From contig JAVDPC010000001.1 of NCBI GenBank assembly GCA_031296915.1, positions 248,001-312,000 of the forward strand: a stretch of 64,000 nucleotides of DNA, read 5' to 3'. Of the stretch, positions 26,226 through 38,000 are shown in pieces. Origin of the DNA: Cerasicoccus frondis (GTDB taxonomy: Bacteria > Verrucomicrobiota > Verrucomicrobiia > Opitutales > Cerasicoccaceae). The position numbers were made by a program, and so were the translations under genes. Under the pieces are notes generated by a model. That model ran no database searches. It had not been told where the DNA came from and saw only the letters and a program-made list of their open reading frames with translations. Numbering within the stretch: position 1 is the stretch's first letter; each line of letters begins with the position of its first letter.

Positions 26226-27971
26226 ATGATATCAGAAAACTTATCAATTCCTTCGCTCAAGATAGATTCTACACCTCAGAAGCGGGCAATCATAAATGCA
26301 TATTTAAACAATTGCCGTTCAAGACTACTCGAGGGGAGCGATATACCATTCTCTGCTGCGAAAAGCCAAAATTATCATACAACCATTCCAAATGGAACTA
26401 TGGTGAGACTGACTCGAGATGCGATGGACTTTTCACTCGCGTTGCTAGAGGAAGGCAATGCTGATTCAATTGCCCATGCCTCACGAATTTTGCATACAGT
26501 AATCGAGGCTCAGGACCAGGAGCCATGTAATCCAACATATGGCATCTGGCCTTGGTTCTTTGAGGAACCCATCTCTAAAATGAGACCACCGGATTGGAAT
26601 TGGGCTGACTTCATCGGTATGAGATTGGTCCACGTTTATGTCAGATATGGGAAACTACTCGCAAAGGATTTGCTAGTCGAAATTAAGGCTTCATTAACTG
26701 CAGCAGCCCAGTCCATTTTTCGCCGTAATGTCGGGCCTGAGTATACGAACATTGCGGTAAAGGGCGCCTTGGTGACAATCCTCGTTGGAGAAAAACTTGA
26801 ACACCCCATGCTGTTAACATATGGCCGTCAGCGCTTACAGCGTTTTATTGAGCATACCCTTAGGCATGGTGGCTTTAATGAGTATAACAGTCCACCATAT
26901 GGCATTCTATTGCTGCTTGAAGTTGAACGTGGGCTATTTCTTTCCAGAGATGAGCAAGCAAAGCGCCTAATGCTAGAAATACATGAAATTTACTGGAGCA
27001 GACTTTCGGAGGCAATTCATCTACCCACTCGTCAAATATGTGGACCACATGCACGCAGTTATAATGACCTTCTCACGTCGGAGCAGACTTTTATATTGGC
27101 GGAGGGCTTAGAGGCGCCACTATACTTTCCGATTTCCAATAAGTTTGATCAGCAAATAGATGCTATCAATTTATTCAGCCCAGCGTTGATACCACGAATT
27201 CCTTGTCCAGGCGCTATTCGCGAAACAATCCTCAGCACACCGAGGAAGCATTTCATAAAGCAAGAGTATGTCCGGTCAGATAATCCAGAAGATTGTCGCC
27301 ATGGAGCGATATGGCTGGATGGCGATGCTTGTATAGGTTCCGTCAACATCGATAATCTCTGGACACAGCGGCACCCAGTTATTGGATACTGGCGAACGGG
27401 AGAAGATGTTGCAGTGCTGCGAGTGAGACTAAAGCACGGTGAGCAGGACTTCGCATCGGGAGCATTGCGCACTGTCCAGAAAAACGGGCACCTTTTGTCA
27501 GTTTGCTCTCTCATTACAAATCGAGGAGATTCGCACGATCACCTCGATAAACCCTCAGACGGCACTTTTGAACTAGATCAGCTACATTTGTCGATTGAGC
27601 TATCGGCTCCTGATGTATCAGTAACGCAAAAAGAGAGCGGTGCCTATACATTATCGGCTGGCAATCATGCCATTAGCATACATCCGCTCCATTGTGAATT
27701 CGACGCGTATCCGGTTGAATGGAGCGTGGCATGTGAAACAGGTCGAGTATGTGTTGTTGCAACTGTAAATGAAGGGAAAAAAGTTCACCTTCCAATATCA
27801 TCAATGAAGAAAGTCGGGATAGGCTTCTTCCTCTCCTTACACGACGTGTGTGAAATGGAATCCATCGATCTAAAATCGATAGTAGAAGAAAACTATGTCA
27901 GTCACTTCGCGCAGTCGCTTAGCAGCGATCTAAAGCTAACCGCATATCGGCATCCGAGATCGCAAAATTAA
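26226..27971 (+). CDS. Conserved-looking protein, possibly alpha/alpha-barrel heparinase-like, function unknown
   Basis: 581 residues without a signal peptide. The N-terminal half is helical, with repeated Trp/His/Tyr-rich helices (GIWPWFFEEP, DWNWADFIGMRLVHVYVRYG, GPEYTNIAVKGALVTILVGE, HGGFNEYNSPPYGILLLLEVERG). The C-terminal half is beta-rich with HDHLDKPSDGTFELDQLHL. This layout resembles alpha/alpha-toroid plus beta-sandwich polysaccharide lyases, but I cannot assign a PL family. NEYNSPPY and the HDHLD motif would be candidate active-site elements. It follows the secreted protein by 57 nt and could belong to the same carbohydrate locus. Confidence 0.65.
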   Translation: MISENLSIPSLKIDSTPQKRAIINAYLNNCRSRLLEGSDIPFSAAKSQNYHTTIPNGTMVRLTRDAMDFSLALLEEGNADSIAHASRILHTVIEAQDQEPCNPTYGIWPWFFEEPISKMRPPDWNWADFIGMRLVHVYVRYGKLLAKDLLVEIKASLTAAAQSIFRRNVGPEYTNIAVKGALVTILVGEKLEHPMLLTYGRQRLQRFIEHTLRHGGFNEYNSPPYGILLLLEVERGLFLSRDEQAKRLMLEIHEIYWSRLSEAIHLPTRQICGPHARSYNDLLTSEQTFILAEGLEAPLYFPISNKFDQQIDAINLFSPALIPRIPCPGAIRETILSTPRKHFIKQEYVRSDNPEDCRHGAIWLDGDACIGSVNIDNLWTQRHPVIGYWRTGEDVAVLRVRLKHGEQDFASGALRTVQKNGHLLSVCSLITNRGDSHDHLDKPSDGTFELDQLHLSIELSAPDVSVTQKESGAYTLSAGNHAISIHPLHCEFDAYPVEWSVACETGRVCVVATVNEGKKVHLPISSMKKVGIGFFLSLHDVCEMESIDLKSIVEENYVSHFAQSLSSDLKLTAYRHPRSQN

Positions 27972-28036
27972 ATAGGGGCTGAAGTGGCTAAGGCTAATGT
28001 TTAGTTTCAGAATACCGGTGTTTAAGCTGGCTGAGA

Positions 28037-28834
28037 ATGATTCTATGGTTACCTGCGTTGAAGTGCCATCCGCGCTCCCCTAATGGCACGCATTGGAGCA
28101 CGCGTAAAATGGCCCAGCGCACAGGCCTTTCCCATGAGAGCATCTCGCAGATATGGCGCACTTTCGGGTTACAGCCCCACCGGAGCAGGACCTTCCAATT
28201 ATCGACCGATCCATTTTTCGTGGAAAAAGTTAAGGATGTCGTGGGCTTGTATATGAGCCCGCCGGCCAACGCGCTGGTGCTGTGCGTTGACGAGAAAAGC
28301 CAAATCCAGGCCTTGGAACGTTCGCAGCCATTATTGCCCATGCAACCCGGCGCCCCAGAGGCCATGAGCAGCGACTACTTCCGCCACGGAACCACCACCC
28401 TGTTTGCCGCTCTCAATGTCAAAACCGGCGAAGTTTACGCCCAATGCCAAAAGAAGCATACCCAGAAAGAGTTCCTCTCCTTCCTGCGCAAGATCGAGCG
28501 AGAAACCCCGGCAAACTTGGACATCCATATCGTCATGGACAACTACGCCACCCATAAAACCACGAGCGTGAAACAATGGTTTGCCCGACACCCACGTTGG
28601 CGCGCCCACTTCATCCCAACACACTCAAGCTGGCTCAATCAAGTCGAGCGCTTCTTTGCTAAAATCACCAACGACCAGATCAGAAGAGGATGCTACCGAT
28701 CCGTCAAAGAACTCAAACTGGCCATCCTCAAATACATCGAACGACACAACCAAAACCCAAAGCCATTTTATTGGACCGCAACTGCAGAGGATATTATCGC
28801 AAAGGTCGCACACCTATGTGCTAAACTTCGCTGA
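28037..28834 (+). pseudogene. IS630-family transposase, N-terminally truncated
   Basis: The DDE catalytic domain is intact: CVDEKSQIQALER, then HIVMDNYATHK, then WLNQVERFFAKI supply the three acidic residues. A partial HTH remains (MAQRTGLSHESISQIWRTFGLQPHR). Full IS630 transposases of this type run about 340-360 aa; here some 80-100 N-terminal residues are missing, and the first about 20 codons lack similarity to the family in my reading. No terminal inverted repeats were found on either side. The element is therefore a dead remnant. It sits against a truncated gene fragment on its right (28948-29169). Confidence 0.8.
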
Positions 28835-28901
28835 CATCACACTAGGGCCAACGGACATTGTCTCGATGTTCTATTTTCACAAATACTCCCCCATCGCTGG
28901 A

Positions 28902-28948
28902 CCTATGGGGAAATCCTGCAAAGCGGTTAGTAAATCTATCCCCATAGG
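28902..28948. repeat. 10-bp inverted repeat past the IS630 remnant
   Basis: CCTATGGGGA (28902-28911) is perfectly complementary to TCCCCATAGG (28939-28948), with a 27-nt loop. It marks the junction where the IS630 remnant ends and the fragment of a broken gene begins. Confidence 0.5.
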
Positions 28949-29169
28949 CCGACCACGATGCAAGCCAATCGGGAGTTGCAGAATTTGCAGATGGAGGCCT
29001 CAAACTATTCATGCTAGATGGATCTACGTCTGTTGGGTTATACCTTGAATATCCAGACGGCGAAATGACAAAGCTTGTATTAGGGCAAAAGCATTTGATC
29101 CCGAACCCACTGTATTATATAAATACATATTTAGTTTTCAGAACTGAACGACCTCGAGATGAGAATTAA
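28948..29169 (+). pseudogene. C-terminal fragment of a gene broken by the IS630 element
   Basis: After a stop at 28945-28947 the frame is open to TAA at 29167-29169 and reads about 73 codons, including GVAEFADGGLKLFMLDG and LYLEYPDGEMTKLVLG. It has no start codon of its own that fits. Its end overlaps the ATG of the next gene (29159), the pattern of an operon pair with translational coupling. It therefore looks like the 3' end of a gene whose front was lost when the IS630 element inserted or recombined. Confidence 0.55.
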
Positions 29170-30160
29170 TTCATACATACTACTACCCATCATCGCCAGC
29201 TATTTGTTGAGTGCATTCTGCTTTGGTCAAGAGAATTCGCAAAATGCAATCAACCAGCTTCATAGCCTTTCAGGAAATGCCGATGCACTCGCCAGCTCTG
29301 AAGAGGCGGCAGTATTTAGTGGCACTTTATTACCCCAAGAATTTATTGATGAAAGAGATAGTCCGGGCTTGAGCAAATATGCGGCAGAAGATCAAGGAGA
29401 ATTGGTTATGCTATTCGTAAACCAACTTAAAGCAGGAGATCCAGGTAAAGTTCCTGAAATGCTCATTTCTGAATCTCGAATACTTCCTCCCAGGGAACGC
29501 GATATAGCAATTGCAAATGCCGTGATCGGATATCAATCAGTTGCGTTAGAATTGCATAGTCACGATAAAGAGCAATTTCCATTGACGACTATTTCCGACT
29601 GGGAACCTCTATTTAATTCACCGAACCCAATATATAGATTTTTAGCATTAAATGCCATTACCAGATCTTGCCCTGCGGATTACCAGTCAATGGAAGCAAA
29701 CCAAGTCACATACAAAGCAGCCCAAGAAAGATATGAAGCACTTCAAAACTTTTTTGATGAGAGCGATGATTACTTGCAACTGTGCCTAGTTACTGAATTA
29801 AGCAAAGTTCCACTTCAAGAAAGCTTGGATTATATTAAAAATCGTCAGAGCCAGTATATGCAAGCCGACAACGCATACATGGCTAAGCAAATTGGCTATA
29901 CTATAGACAACCTGGAAAACCTAATCAAATCTGCGCCTAAGACTCAAGACATAGAACCTGCAACAAATAACAGCCTACCAAAATCAAAACGGGAACCATC
30001 CTTACAAATTTCGTCTGACACAAATAACGCACCTTCTTTGAGAGAAGAGAACAGGGATAGTCAGCATATCCATGGCTACTACATAATTATACTAATTACT
30101 TTTGCAATTCTGTTAATATTAATACTGTTTTTAGTATATAGGAATAGATCCCGTAAATGA
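29159..30160 (+). CDS. Membrane-anchored protein of unknown function
   Basis: 333 residues with an N-terminal signal peptide (ILLPIIASYLLSAFCFG, about 7-23) and a C-terminal transmembrane helix (about 305-328) ending in RNRSRK, so the bulk is probably periplasmic and tail-anchored. The central part is alpha-helical and acidic. I recognise no family. The ATG overlaps the end of the broken gene fragment upstream, suggesting that it was the second gene of an operon whose first gene is now destroyed. It is followed after 8 nt by the left end of IS copy 1. Confidence 0.6.
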   Translation: MRINSYILLPIIASYLLSAFCFGQENSQNAINQLHSLSGNADALASSEEAAVFSGTLLPQEFIDERDSPGLSKYAAEDQGELVMLFVNQLKAGDPGKVPEMLISESRILPPRERDIAIANAVIGYQSVALELHSHDKEQFPLTTISDWEPLFNSPNPIYRFLALNAITRSCPADYQSMEANQVTYKAAQERYEALQNFFDESDDYLQLCLVTELSKVPLQESLDYIKNRQSQYMQADNAYMAKQIGYTIDNLENLIKSAPKTQDIEPATNNSLPKSKREPSLQISSDTNNAPSLREENRDSQHIHGYYIIILITFAILLILILFLVYRNRSRK

Positions 30161-30168
30161 AAAATGAA

Positions 30169-31581
30169 CCCGTACTGCCTAGAAATTCATCCGAGGCGAA
30201 AAATACCGCTAACCTCAACAATCATCAGCGCTTAACGATTGCCTGAGCTTCTAAAAATCGCCAGACTTTCATCCGAAACATCGTTCCTTGACAGTCATCG
30301 CCTGCAAATTTCCGCCTGAACCAAGCGTTTTCATTGAATCCGTACAGCAACAGAGAACAAGCTGTCACAACTCGCTTTCAGTAGACAACGTAATTTGATC
30401 GGCAAAAAGCCTACGCCACCTCGCGATGGTAGTAATTCAAGAGTCCGCCTAATCTGGAGCGCTTGACCACCCTACCCTCGCCGCCAACTGATTGTTCATG
30501 TTCCGGGCTAGGAAATGGAATCATATTATCCAATCCTTGGTGATTCCGCTCTGAGTGATAATGCTCCAGATACTGCTCAATGGCTCGGCGCACCGAATCT
30601 TCGCCAATCAAGATTAGATGGTTCAGGCATTCATGCTTGATCGATCGGACAAAGCGTTCAGCAAACGCATTCAAATTCGGTGAACGCGCCGGAAGCTTCA
30701 GCGGCCTGATATTCACGCTGCGAAAAACCTTCCCGAATGCTCTGGTAAAGTTACTGCCACGATCATGAATGAGGTAGCCCCTGCGCCTAAAGCCTTGAAT
30801 CGGACCATCAAAACCGGTCAGTTCTCTGGCTTGCTGCTCGCACCACTCACCAGTTGGGTTCTCGGTCATACCACCGAAAATCACCCGACGACTTTCCAAG
30901 TGAATGAAAAAGAGCACGTAGTAGGTTGCTAGATGGAATCCAGACCAAGCCTCAACGGTAAAGAAATCACAGCCCCAGATCACATCTTTGTGGCGAGCAA
31001 TAAAGTCGGCCCACCTCGTTTGTTTCCTACGCTCTGGCGCGGGGTCAATACCGTTACGCTCCAGAATCTGGCGAACCGTTTCTTTGCAGATCGAATGGCC
31101 CAAGTTGTTCATGCGATTCGTGATGTCCAGAGAGCCAGAACGCGGATTCTCGCGAGCTATTTGCACAATCAAGTCCTCCACTTCTTTCGGCTTTCGCGAT
31201 CGGCCTGGATACGTCCGCCCCTTGGAACCATCAAACTTCTGGGCAAGCAACCGACGATGCCAGCGATACAGCGTATCAGGCGAAACAAGATTCGCGTATT
31301 TCTCGATAGCTTTGCCTAATTTCTTAGCTTTCTCCGCGAGCACCTTGCGTTGAGCATCCACCAATTTAGGGCACTTCTTTTTGAGATGATGCTGCAATAC
31401 GCGAACTTCCTCCTGCAGATAATCAATCGCATCCAACAGTTCCTGATTAAGTCGATCCGTGAACAGGGCCAGCAGCTTCGCCAGTAAAACCTTTCCTTCC
31501 ATTCGAATCAATTTGATGCTACCACAAGGAAGCCGCAATCCTTGCATGGATGAGGTCGGATGAATTTCTAGGCAGTACGGG
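30169..31581 (-). mobile_element. Insertion sequence copy 1 (1413 bp, intact)
   Basis: Its ends are perfect 26-bp terminal inverted repeats (30169-30194 and 31556-31581) that begin CCCGTACTGCCTAGAAATT. It carries one transposase on the minus strand. About 215 nt between the left repeat and the transposase stop are noncoding. No target-site duplication is visible: the left flank is AAAATGAA and the right flank ATACGAGG. Two more copies of the same size and orientation lie at 41407 and 45640. Confidence 0.92.
30411..31547 (-). CDS. Integrase-core (DDE) transposase, IS copy 1
   Basis: 378 residues. The N-terminal helical/HTH region (LLAKLLALFTDRLNQELLDAIDYLQEE, then SPDTLYRWHRRL) is followed by the rve integrase core: D in WGCDFFTVE, D in LIHDRGSNFT, and E in NAFAERFVRSIKHECL. 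The C-terminus reads HYHSERNHQGLDN and GGLLNYYHREVA. This is the IS3/IS481-like single-ORF type often annotated as an integrase core domain transposase. The start could also be Met17 (31499, MEGKVLL), but the preceding 16 codons are conserved in frame among all three copies. It appears intact and so possibly active. Confidence 0.9.
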   Translation of the reverse strand: MQGLRLPCGSIKLIRMEGKVLLAKLLALFTDRLNQELLDAIDYLQEEVRVLQHHLKKKCPKLVDAQRKVLAEKAKKLGKAIEKYANLVSPDTLYRWHRRLLAQKFDGSKGRTYPGRSRKPKEVEDLIVQIARENPRSGSLDITNRMNNLGHSICKETVRQILERNGIDPAPERRKQTRWADFIARHKDVIWGCDFFTVEAWSGFHLATYYVLFFIHLESRRVIFGGMTENPTGEWCEQQARELTGFDGPIQGFRRRGYLIHDRGSNFTRAFGKVFRSVNIRPLKLPARSPNLNAFAERFVRSIKHECLNHLILIGEDSVRRAIEQYLEHYHSERNHQGLDNMIPFPSPEHEQSVGGEGRVVKRSRLGGLLNYYHREVA

Positions 31582-31983
31582 ATACGAGGGCCTAATGCCT
31601 AGAGCAAGAAAGCCATTCATTGTGCCTGAGGCGGCAATCTGCTCAAAATCGGTTGTAACGGAAGCGCTGTTGGCGGGATCCAAGATCCCTTCGATGATTA
31701 GGGTCACGCCGGTTTCAGTTTCCTCATAGTGTTGAGTCCAATTTCCACTCCAGCGTGCTTGGGATTCGTATTTCTCGACACCAAAATCGATGGGGATGTC
31801 AAAGTCATCCTGCTTCTGAGAGCTGACCGAGAAATTCTCGCTGTATTGTTCTGCGACTGCTGAGCGAGCGAAACTCAAGTTCGTATTGCCAAATAGCGTA
31901 AAGCTCAAATCAAACGCATCGAACCCAGGCGATGCCATCAGGCTAACCGTCAATGCAGGAAACAGCCAACAAACCCAATACAT
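31582..31983 (-). pseudogene. Secreted protein gene truncated by IS copy 1
   Basis: About 134 native codons from ATG 31983 with a signal peptide (MYWVCWLFPALTVSLMASPG) and a beta-rich, acidic body (WSGNWTQHYEETETGVTLIIEG). At 31581 the frame runs into the IS right end and stops at 31519 after some 20 IS-encoded residues. The missing 3' part is not found on the other side of the IS, so material was deleted, perhaps by recombination between IS copies. It lies 42 nt downstream of the giant RHS gene and was probably its operon partner; no family recognised. Confidence 0.65.
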
Positions 31984-32025
31984 TACGTTATCCTTTTCAG
32001 ATGTTGTGACCGCAAATCACCAAAA

Positions 32026-35000
32026 CTATTCAGTCAGAGGTTCCAATTCCAACCTGATGAATGTTTGGCCATCGATTACGTTAGGCACTCGATAAATAAT
32101 TTTTTCAACAGATGGAGAAACGGCTTCAATACTCTCAAAGTCAGCCTCATCCGCTTCTGTCCAAAACATTAAATCGTTACCAAATTCAACTTTATAACTA
32201 ATATCAGGCTGAACTGAAAGATCAGTTCTCCTTATGAATTCATATCTTAAATGCCCATCTTCACCCAACCAAATATTTGAGGCATAGCGAGCTAGAGAAT
32301 CATTTGGTGAAACATCCCCGGCATATTCCACAAAGTTCGACGAGCCATCATTATCGGGATCCGCATCCTTTGCAGTGAACACACCATATTCAATATCTTG
32401 CTGATTAAAATAGTCTCTAACCCAAATCTCATAGTTCATTAGAGTGTCGTCAATGATTAGATTAAAAACCGCTGGCGCCCCCCAAATACCATCAGTATCT
32501 ACAGCACGTATTTGAATCGTATGATTCCCGTTGGCTATAAACGGATAAGAATACGCTTCAACATTAGTATCGACGACTTCATCGGGTAGCGAATTAATCG
32601 ATACGCTGTATCCAACAATTTCCCTGTCACTTTCAGGTGCACCCCATGTGAAGACGTGATCATGGCGATCTGTTGCTATTCCACTGGTCGCATTGTTACT
32701 CTTTAGAGCCTTCGGAGCACCAGGACCAGCCAGATTGACCTCCACGCTTCCCGTCGAACGTCCGATATCATCTACTCCAAAGAGAATTGGGTTCGAGTCT
32801 GGTGGAGTAACTGAAGCAAGGCCTCCAAATCGATTATAGGTCATTGAGGTTTCAACATCGCCAGATACCGTTTCACGGATAACCTTCATCACATCACCTG
32901 TCGTTGCATCGTATTCGTACCGAGTTACCTTACCGAGAAGATCTTCAACTTGGGTTAAGAATCCTGTAGTCGGATCAAATACGTAATCAATATCGCCGAC
33001 TGGTGTCTGAACCTGAATCACGCGGTCAAAGTTATCAAAAATAAAAGTAATTGGCCCGGCCAACTTAGGATCGGCAATCCTAAACAAGCGGCCAAGTGAA
33101 TCATACTCATAATCTACACAAACCCCAGTCGCATCTTCCACGCAAACGACACGCCCCTTTGAGTCACGGTGAAATGTCGTCGCATTTCCAAGCGGAGAGG
33201 TAATTGTGTCCAAGTAGCCATTTGTATAGCCAAGCAAGGTTTCTACCGCTTGCCCCTCAAGAAACTGCCTCAAGCAGGCCAAGTCATTGTCACCATTATA
33301 ATCCATCTCAACTAGAGAACCGTCCTCCCTCGAAACGGAAGTCGGATTACCAACGAGATTATAGAGAATATCAATCGGCAGTGCTCCTTCATTACTCGGG
33401 TCTTCGATGCAAACCGGCTGGCCATTTTCATTTCGTTCAATTCGGATCGGATCGCGTCCTGCAAAGGGTAATGTCACTTCGTTCGGAAGCAAAGAACCCG
33501 CTTCATAACCAAAGCCGGTCATTGCGCCGGTCGCATCCTTGCTCATCAGCAATCGACCAGAGTCATCTATACTACGCTCGCGCGGCGCAAAAGCAGGGTC
33601 TGTCACAAGCGGGTCCACCACCTTCATTTTGTTCTCTCCAGTAGTTTCGGAACGTGTAAAGGAGCGGGTTGCTTCATTACCGCGCAGATCCTGACTCATT
33701 GAGGAGCGGCCTCTTAAATCCGGCTCAGTGAAGAGCGTTCGCTGACCGTTAAAGATATACTTTTCGCATAACTGACAGTCATTGTTATACGCATAGGAGA
33801 GGCTGGCGCCACTCCGCTCATGGGTTGCACTCTCCAAACAGCCTTCTGTCGTGTAAGCATAGTCTACGCGTTCTCCCGCAGGTCCTGTGATGTATTCTAA
33901 GAGCCCTTCGGAATCGTAGAAGAAATCGATCGAATTCGACTCATCGTCTGTAATTGAGACTAGGCAACTTTGGTCGTTATAAGCATAGACTTGCTGGTAA
34001 CCATGGCGGTCGATGGTTTGAACGAGCCTTCCTGCTGAATCAAACTCAAGGACATGCCCCTCGTGCGTGTTCAACTGATAATTACCATTGGATGCAAGCT
34101 GGGTCAAAGTAGAGCCATCCTTACGAACCCCAGACGTGAATGTAGGCACTTCATCTACATTCAAGCCCTCAAGCAGGATGTAAGGGTATCCGCCTTCATC
34201 GATCGCATAAGTGATATTCAGAGAAGAATCGAAATCGATTACACTCCCTGTGGCCAAATCCACTACCCGCAACTGTCCGGAACGAAGCCGGGTATCGTCA
34301 TTCCATGTATTGATTGGATCGCCTGAAGAGTTGCGCATCAGGCTACTCTCGTCGAACCAGGAGGGCCTGCTGAACTCGAGCACAAAGCGGCGCATCCTCC
34401 ACCCCGGGCCAAGGCAGTTGCTCGCTATATATCCGGATTGATAATAGCGCGCAAATTGCAGCGGCAGCTCTCCCGGGCTGGCAAAGCTCAAATCCACCTC
34501 GACCAGATTTACATTGCTGTGCTGAGGCGTCGCGGCAGACGAAAGCGATACAGCGCGCAAATCGCCCTCCGAAGTCGTCGCCATCCATGTCTGTTCGTCG
34601 ATATCACTCTCGGGGTTTACTACAGTATCCGGGCGATCTCCACAGACATCCAGTGCGACACTACGTGCTGTCAGCGAAGGCACATAATCATTCGGCTTGT
34701 TGACACTAACCCCGCCATAAATGAATGCTGCTCCTGACCCACTTTCATTGTAAGCAGTCGGGCAGGACCTTGCAACGTATGCAAAGGGCGGCTGCCAGCT
34801 GTTTAACCACCATGTGTCAAGGGGCACATTGTTATCACGGAAAAAGCGCGCCAAGGAGACCGCCTGCATCACCTCTTTCAACATCTCGAAGATGCGAACA
34901 TTGATGATGTTTTGCCCGGTAGGATCGTCCGGGTCCTGAACGGGAAATTGAAGCGCTGCGAAATCGTCATAGTACTGATTAAAGTGATCCGCAAAAGCCT

Positions 35001-38000
35001 TGGCATTGGGCGATTCATCTCTAACAGCCCCAAAAACCGATGCCTCTGTTAATAAAGAGACGGAAGCGGCGTCAAAAACGACGGAAGCCATTCCCGATTC
35101 GTCATCCACATAACGCTTCAGATTCATCTCATTCGGCACAAACCACATACGGCTTTGACCACCACCACCGCCAGAAAACTCCAGCAGGTTCTTGTAGCCT
35201 GGAATCGAAATCGTAGAGCTATCATAGGGAACCCCGGTAAGATTATCGATTCCCGTGGATAGGCACTTCATCACTCGGTCGGCCTCATACATGACCCAAC
35301 CAAGGCGCGTGTTTTCAACTCTTCCCCGAAAGCCTCGATGCTGACGACCGGGAATCACAATCACGTTGTTGATCGAAATCGTACTCGAACCGTTGTTATC
35401 TAAGCGCAACAACGCATATTGATCTAGCCCATCTTGGCCGATACTAAATTGCATCGGACCGCTAAACTGATTCGGCGAAAGCCAGGGACGATCATCGACT
35501 TCGATTCCGCTAGGCAGATCTGTAGCATCGATGTAGATCGGGCGCTTCCAGTTCACACCATTGATCGTGCTGCTCATCTCTTGAAATTCGAAATTCAAGG
35601 CAAACGTTCCCACATTCGAGAAAAAGCGCACCTCCATCACATCGTCTTCCTCATTCCAAATGGGGCGGTAGCGAAGTATAAACCCACCGTACTCTCCTGG
35701 CTCGAAGAGGCCGTCGCCATCACCGTAATCCGTCCATTCCGAGACAGGATAAGCCGGTGGATCAAGCGTCACAGAAGGCGGCGTTGCTGAACCATAGACA
35801 GCTTGAATCGCCGTATAGAAATAATCCATATTGATCCCCTCGGTGCCCGCGGCACCTTCGTTGCCAACAAAGATGATCTGCTTGGATTCAGGGTCGTAAA
35901 CTGCGCCTTGTAGGTCTTGCAACTGAGTGCCGACAAACTGGGCGGCTTTGTCGATAAGGACACCACCAACGTCGAGTGATGCAAAACTTGGCTGTCGTCC
36001 AAAAATGTTCTCATTAATAGGAAAATCTGTCTGCAACCCGTTTCCAGAACCAGGAATAGGCGTATGCGGGTAAGTTCCAGAGCTTGAATTTGGTATTGGC
36101 GAGAAGTCTGCCGATGAGCTAAAAGCATTAGTAAAACCATGCTGAGCCGACGCACCTACTGCTATCGACGACGTTGTATTCAATGTTATTTTAACAGAGT
36201 TAGGACTAAATGCTCCACGCACAGTCGTTGTAGCAAAGGCATTGGCTTGAGCAATTGAGCTAAACCCTCTAACCGGTAATTGAGGAGCAAATCCCCCGGA
36301 AAAATTACTCGCTGCTCCTATTACAGTACGCTCGATAGATATATCATGAGATGGACTAATCGCATCGCCTGCAACCTGGGCTAGCGCACCACTGGGCAGT
36401 GAAGTAACTGCACTTCTAACGATTGGGCTAGCCCCTCTCGCAAGCGTGCCACCTAATGGACCACTATATGCCGTCACTGCCCCGCTTATTGCTCCAGTCG
36501 TAAACGCCCCAACATAATCCAGTAAACCAGCATCATCATTGGTCTTATACTCAACTACAGCTCCAACGACTCCACCAACTACAGCTCCAACAACTCCAGG
36601 CAAAAAAGCGACAGTTCCAGAAGAGTCCTTAAAATTAACTGGATCACTGTAAGAGTATTGATATTGATTGTTTCCATCAATAATTCCTAAAGGATCTTTA
36701 GAAACGAACCTTCCAATATCAGCAGAATACACACGTGCTCTTAAGAAGACTAAATTACTGTTAGAAATACTCTCTTCCCCAGCAAAAAGCCACGGTATCC
36801 TAGCATTTACTCCCAAGTTTTTTCCGAAAACATCAAAATCAATAGCAGAACTTTCGGTCCCATCAGAACTCATCAGAATCCGACTAGAACCAATCCTATC
36901 CTTTAGAAGTAAAAGATTATCTTCCGCAGAATGATAATCTAACTTCGAATACCCGATCGTAGAAGAGCTAAGCCTCTGGCCTGAAGGGTCATATGATTCA
37001 TATGTTTCATACGAAGAAGAATTTGGCGCAACAACATACCTGCGTGACTGATTTTCGACTATACTAGCAGTCCTGACACCATCACCATCATAGAAAAATT
37101 CGACAACTTCATTTCCTCCATGAATACGTATTAGAAACCCCCGGTAATCATAGTCAAAGAACCATTCTTCACCATTGAGGCTGTAGTGGGTCATATTGCC
37201 TTCTAAGTCGTAGCTAAACTTACCAATTTCATCTCCCTCTCTCAATATCTCCAATAACCGATTTTCATTACCGTAATGGTAAACGTGGTCCCTAACAACC
37301 GCCCCCCCATCAATCTCCAAAAGTCGCGTGCGGTTTCCGTTGCCGTCATATTCGTAGGAGACAATACGGTCATTCACATCAATAACCGCGTCATCGGAAT
37401 AAGTAACGCTATCCAGCCGATTGAAATCGTCGTAGCTATATTGCTCTTTTTCGACGATGCCGCCGGGGCGAGTTGTAGTCAGCATTGTCGCCTGCCCCGC
37501 AGCATTCAAGGCGTAGTCAAATTCGACGATCAGTGTTCCATCTTTGGAGTGCTTGATGTAGTCTAGACGCCCCATCGCGTCATAACCATACTCAGTCAAA
37601 ATTCCATTTCCGTGTAGCAGGGTCTCCAACAGCCCAGAGGTGGCATTGTAAGTATACGTCCATGCCAAACTACGGGTTACATTAGTAACCATTTTCAACC
37701 GACCAGCTGAGTCATAGCTATAGGTAATTTCTTCGCCACTCGGATAGATGATCTGGTCGATCCGATTATCCAAATCGAACCCATATTGAAGGAAGAGATC
37801 GTCGCTATCGCCACGAGTGCGATTCAGCGAAGTGACAACACCGACCAGTCGGCCAAGCTCATCATAATCATAGAATGTCGAACCGGAGGGATCGTGCATC
37901 TCGATTCGGCGACCACGAACATCATACACAAACTCCACGACTTCTCCGCTGCTGGCTTCGCGGCGAACCAATTGATTGAGATGGTTGAATATATTGGTCA

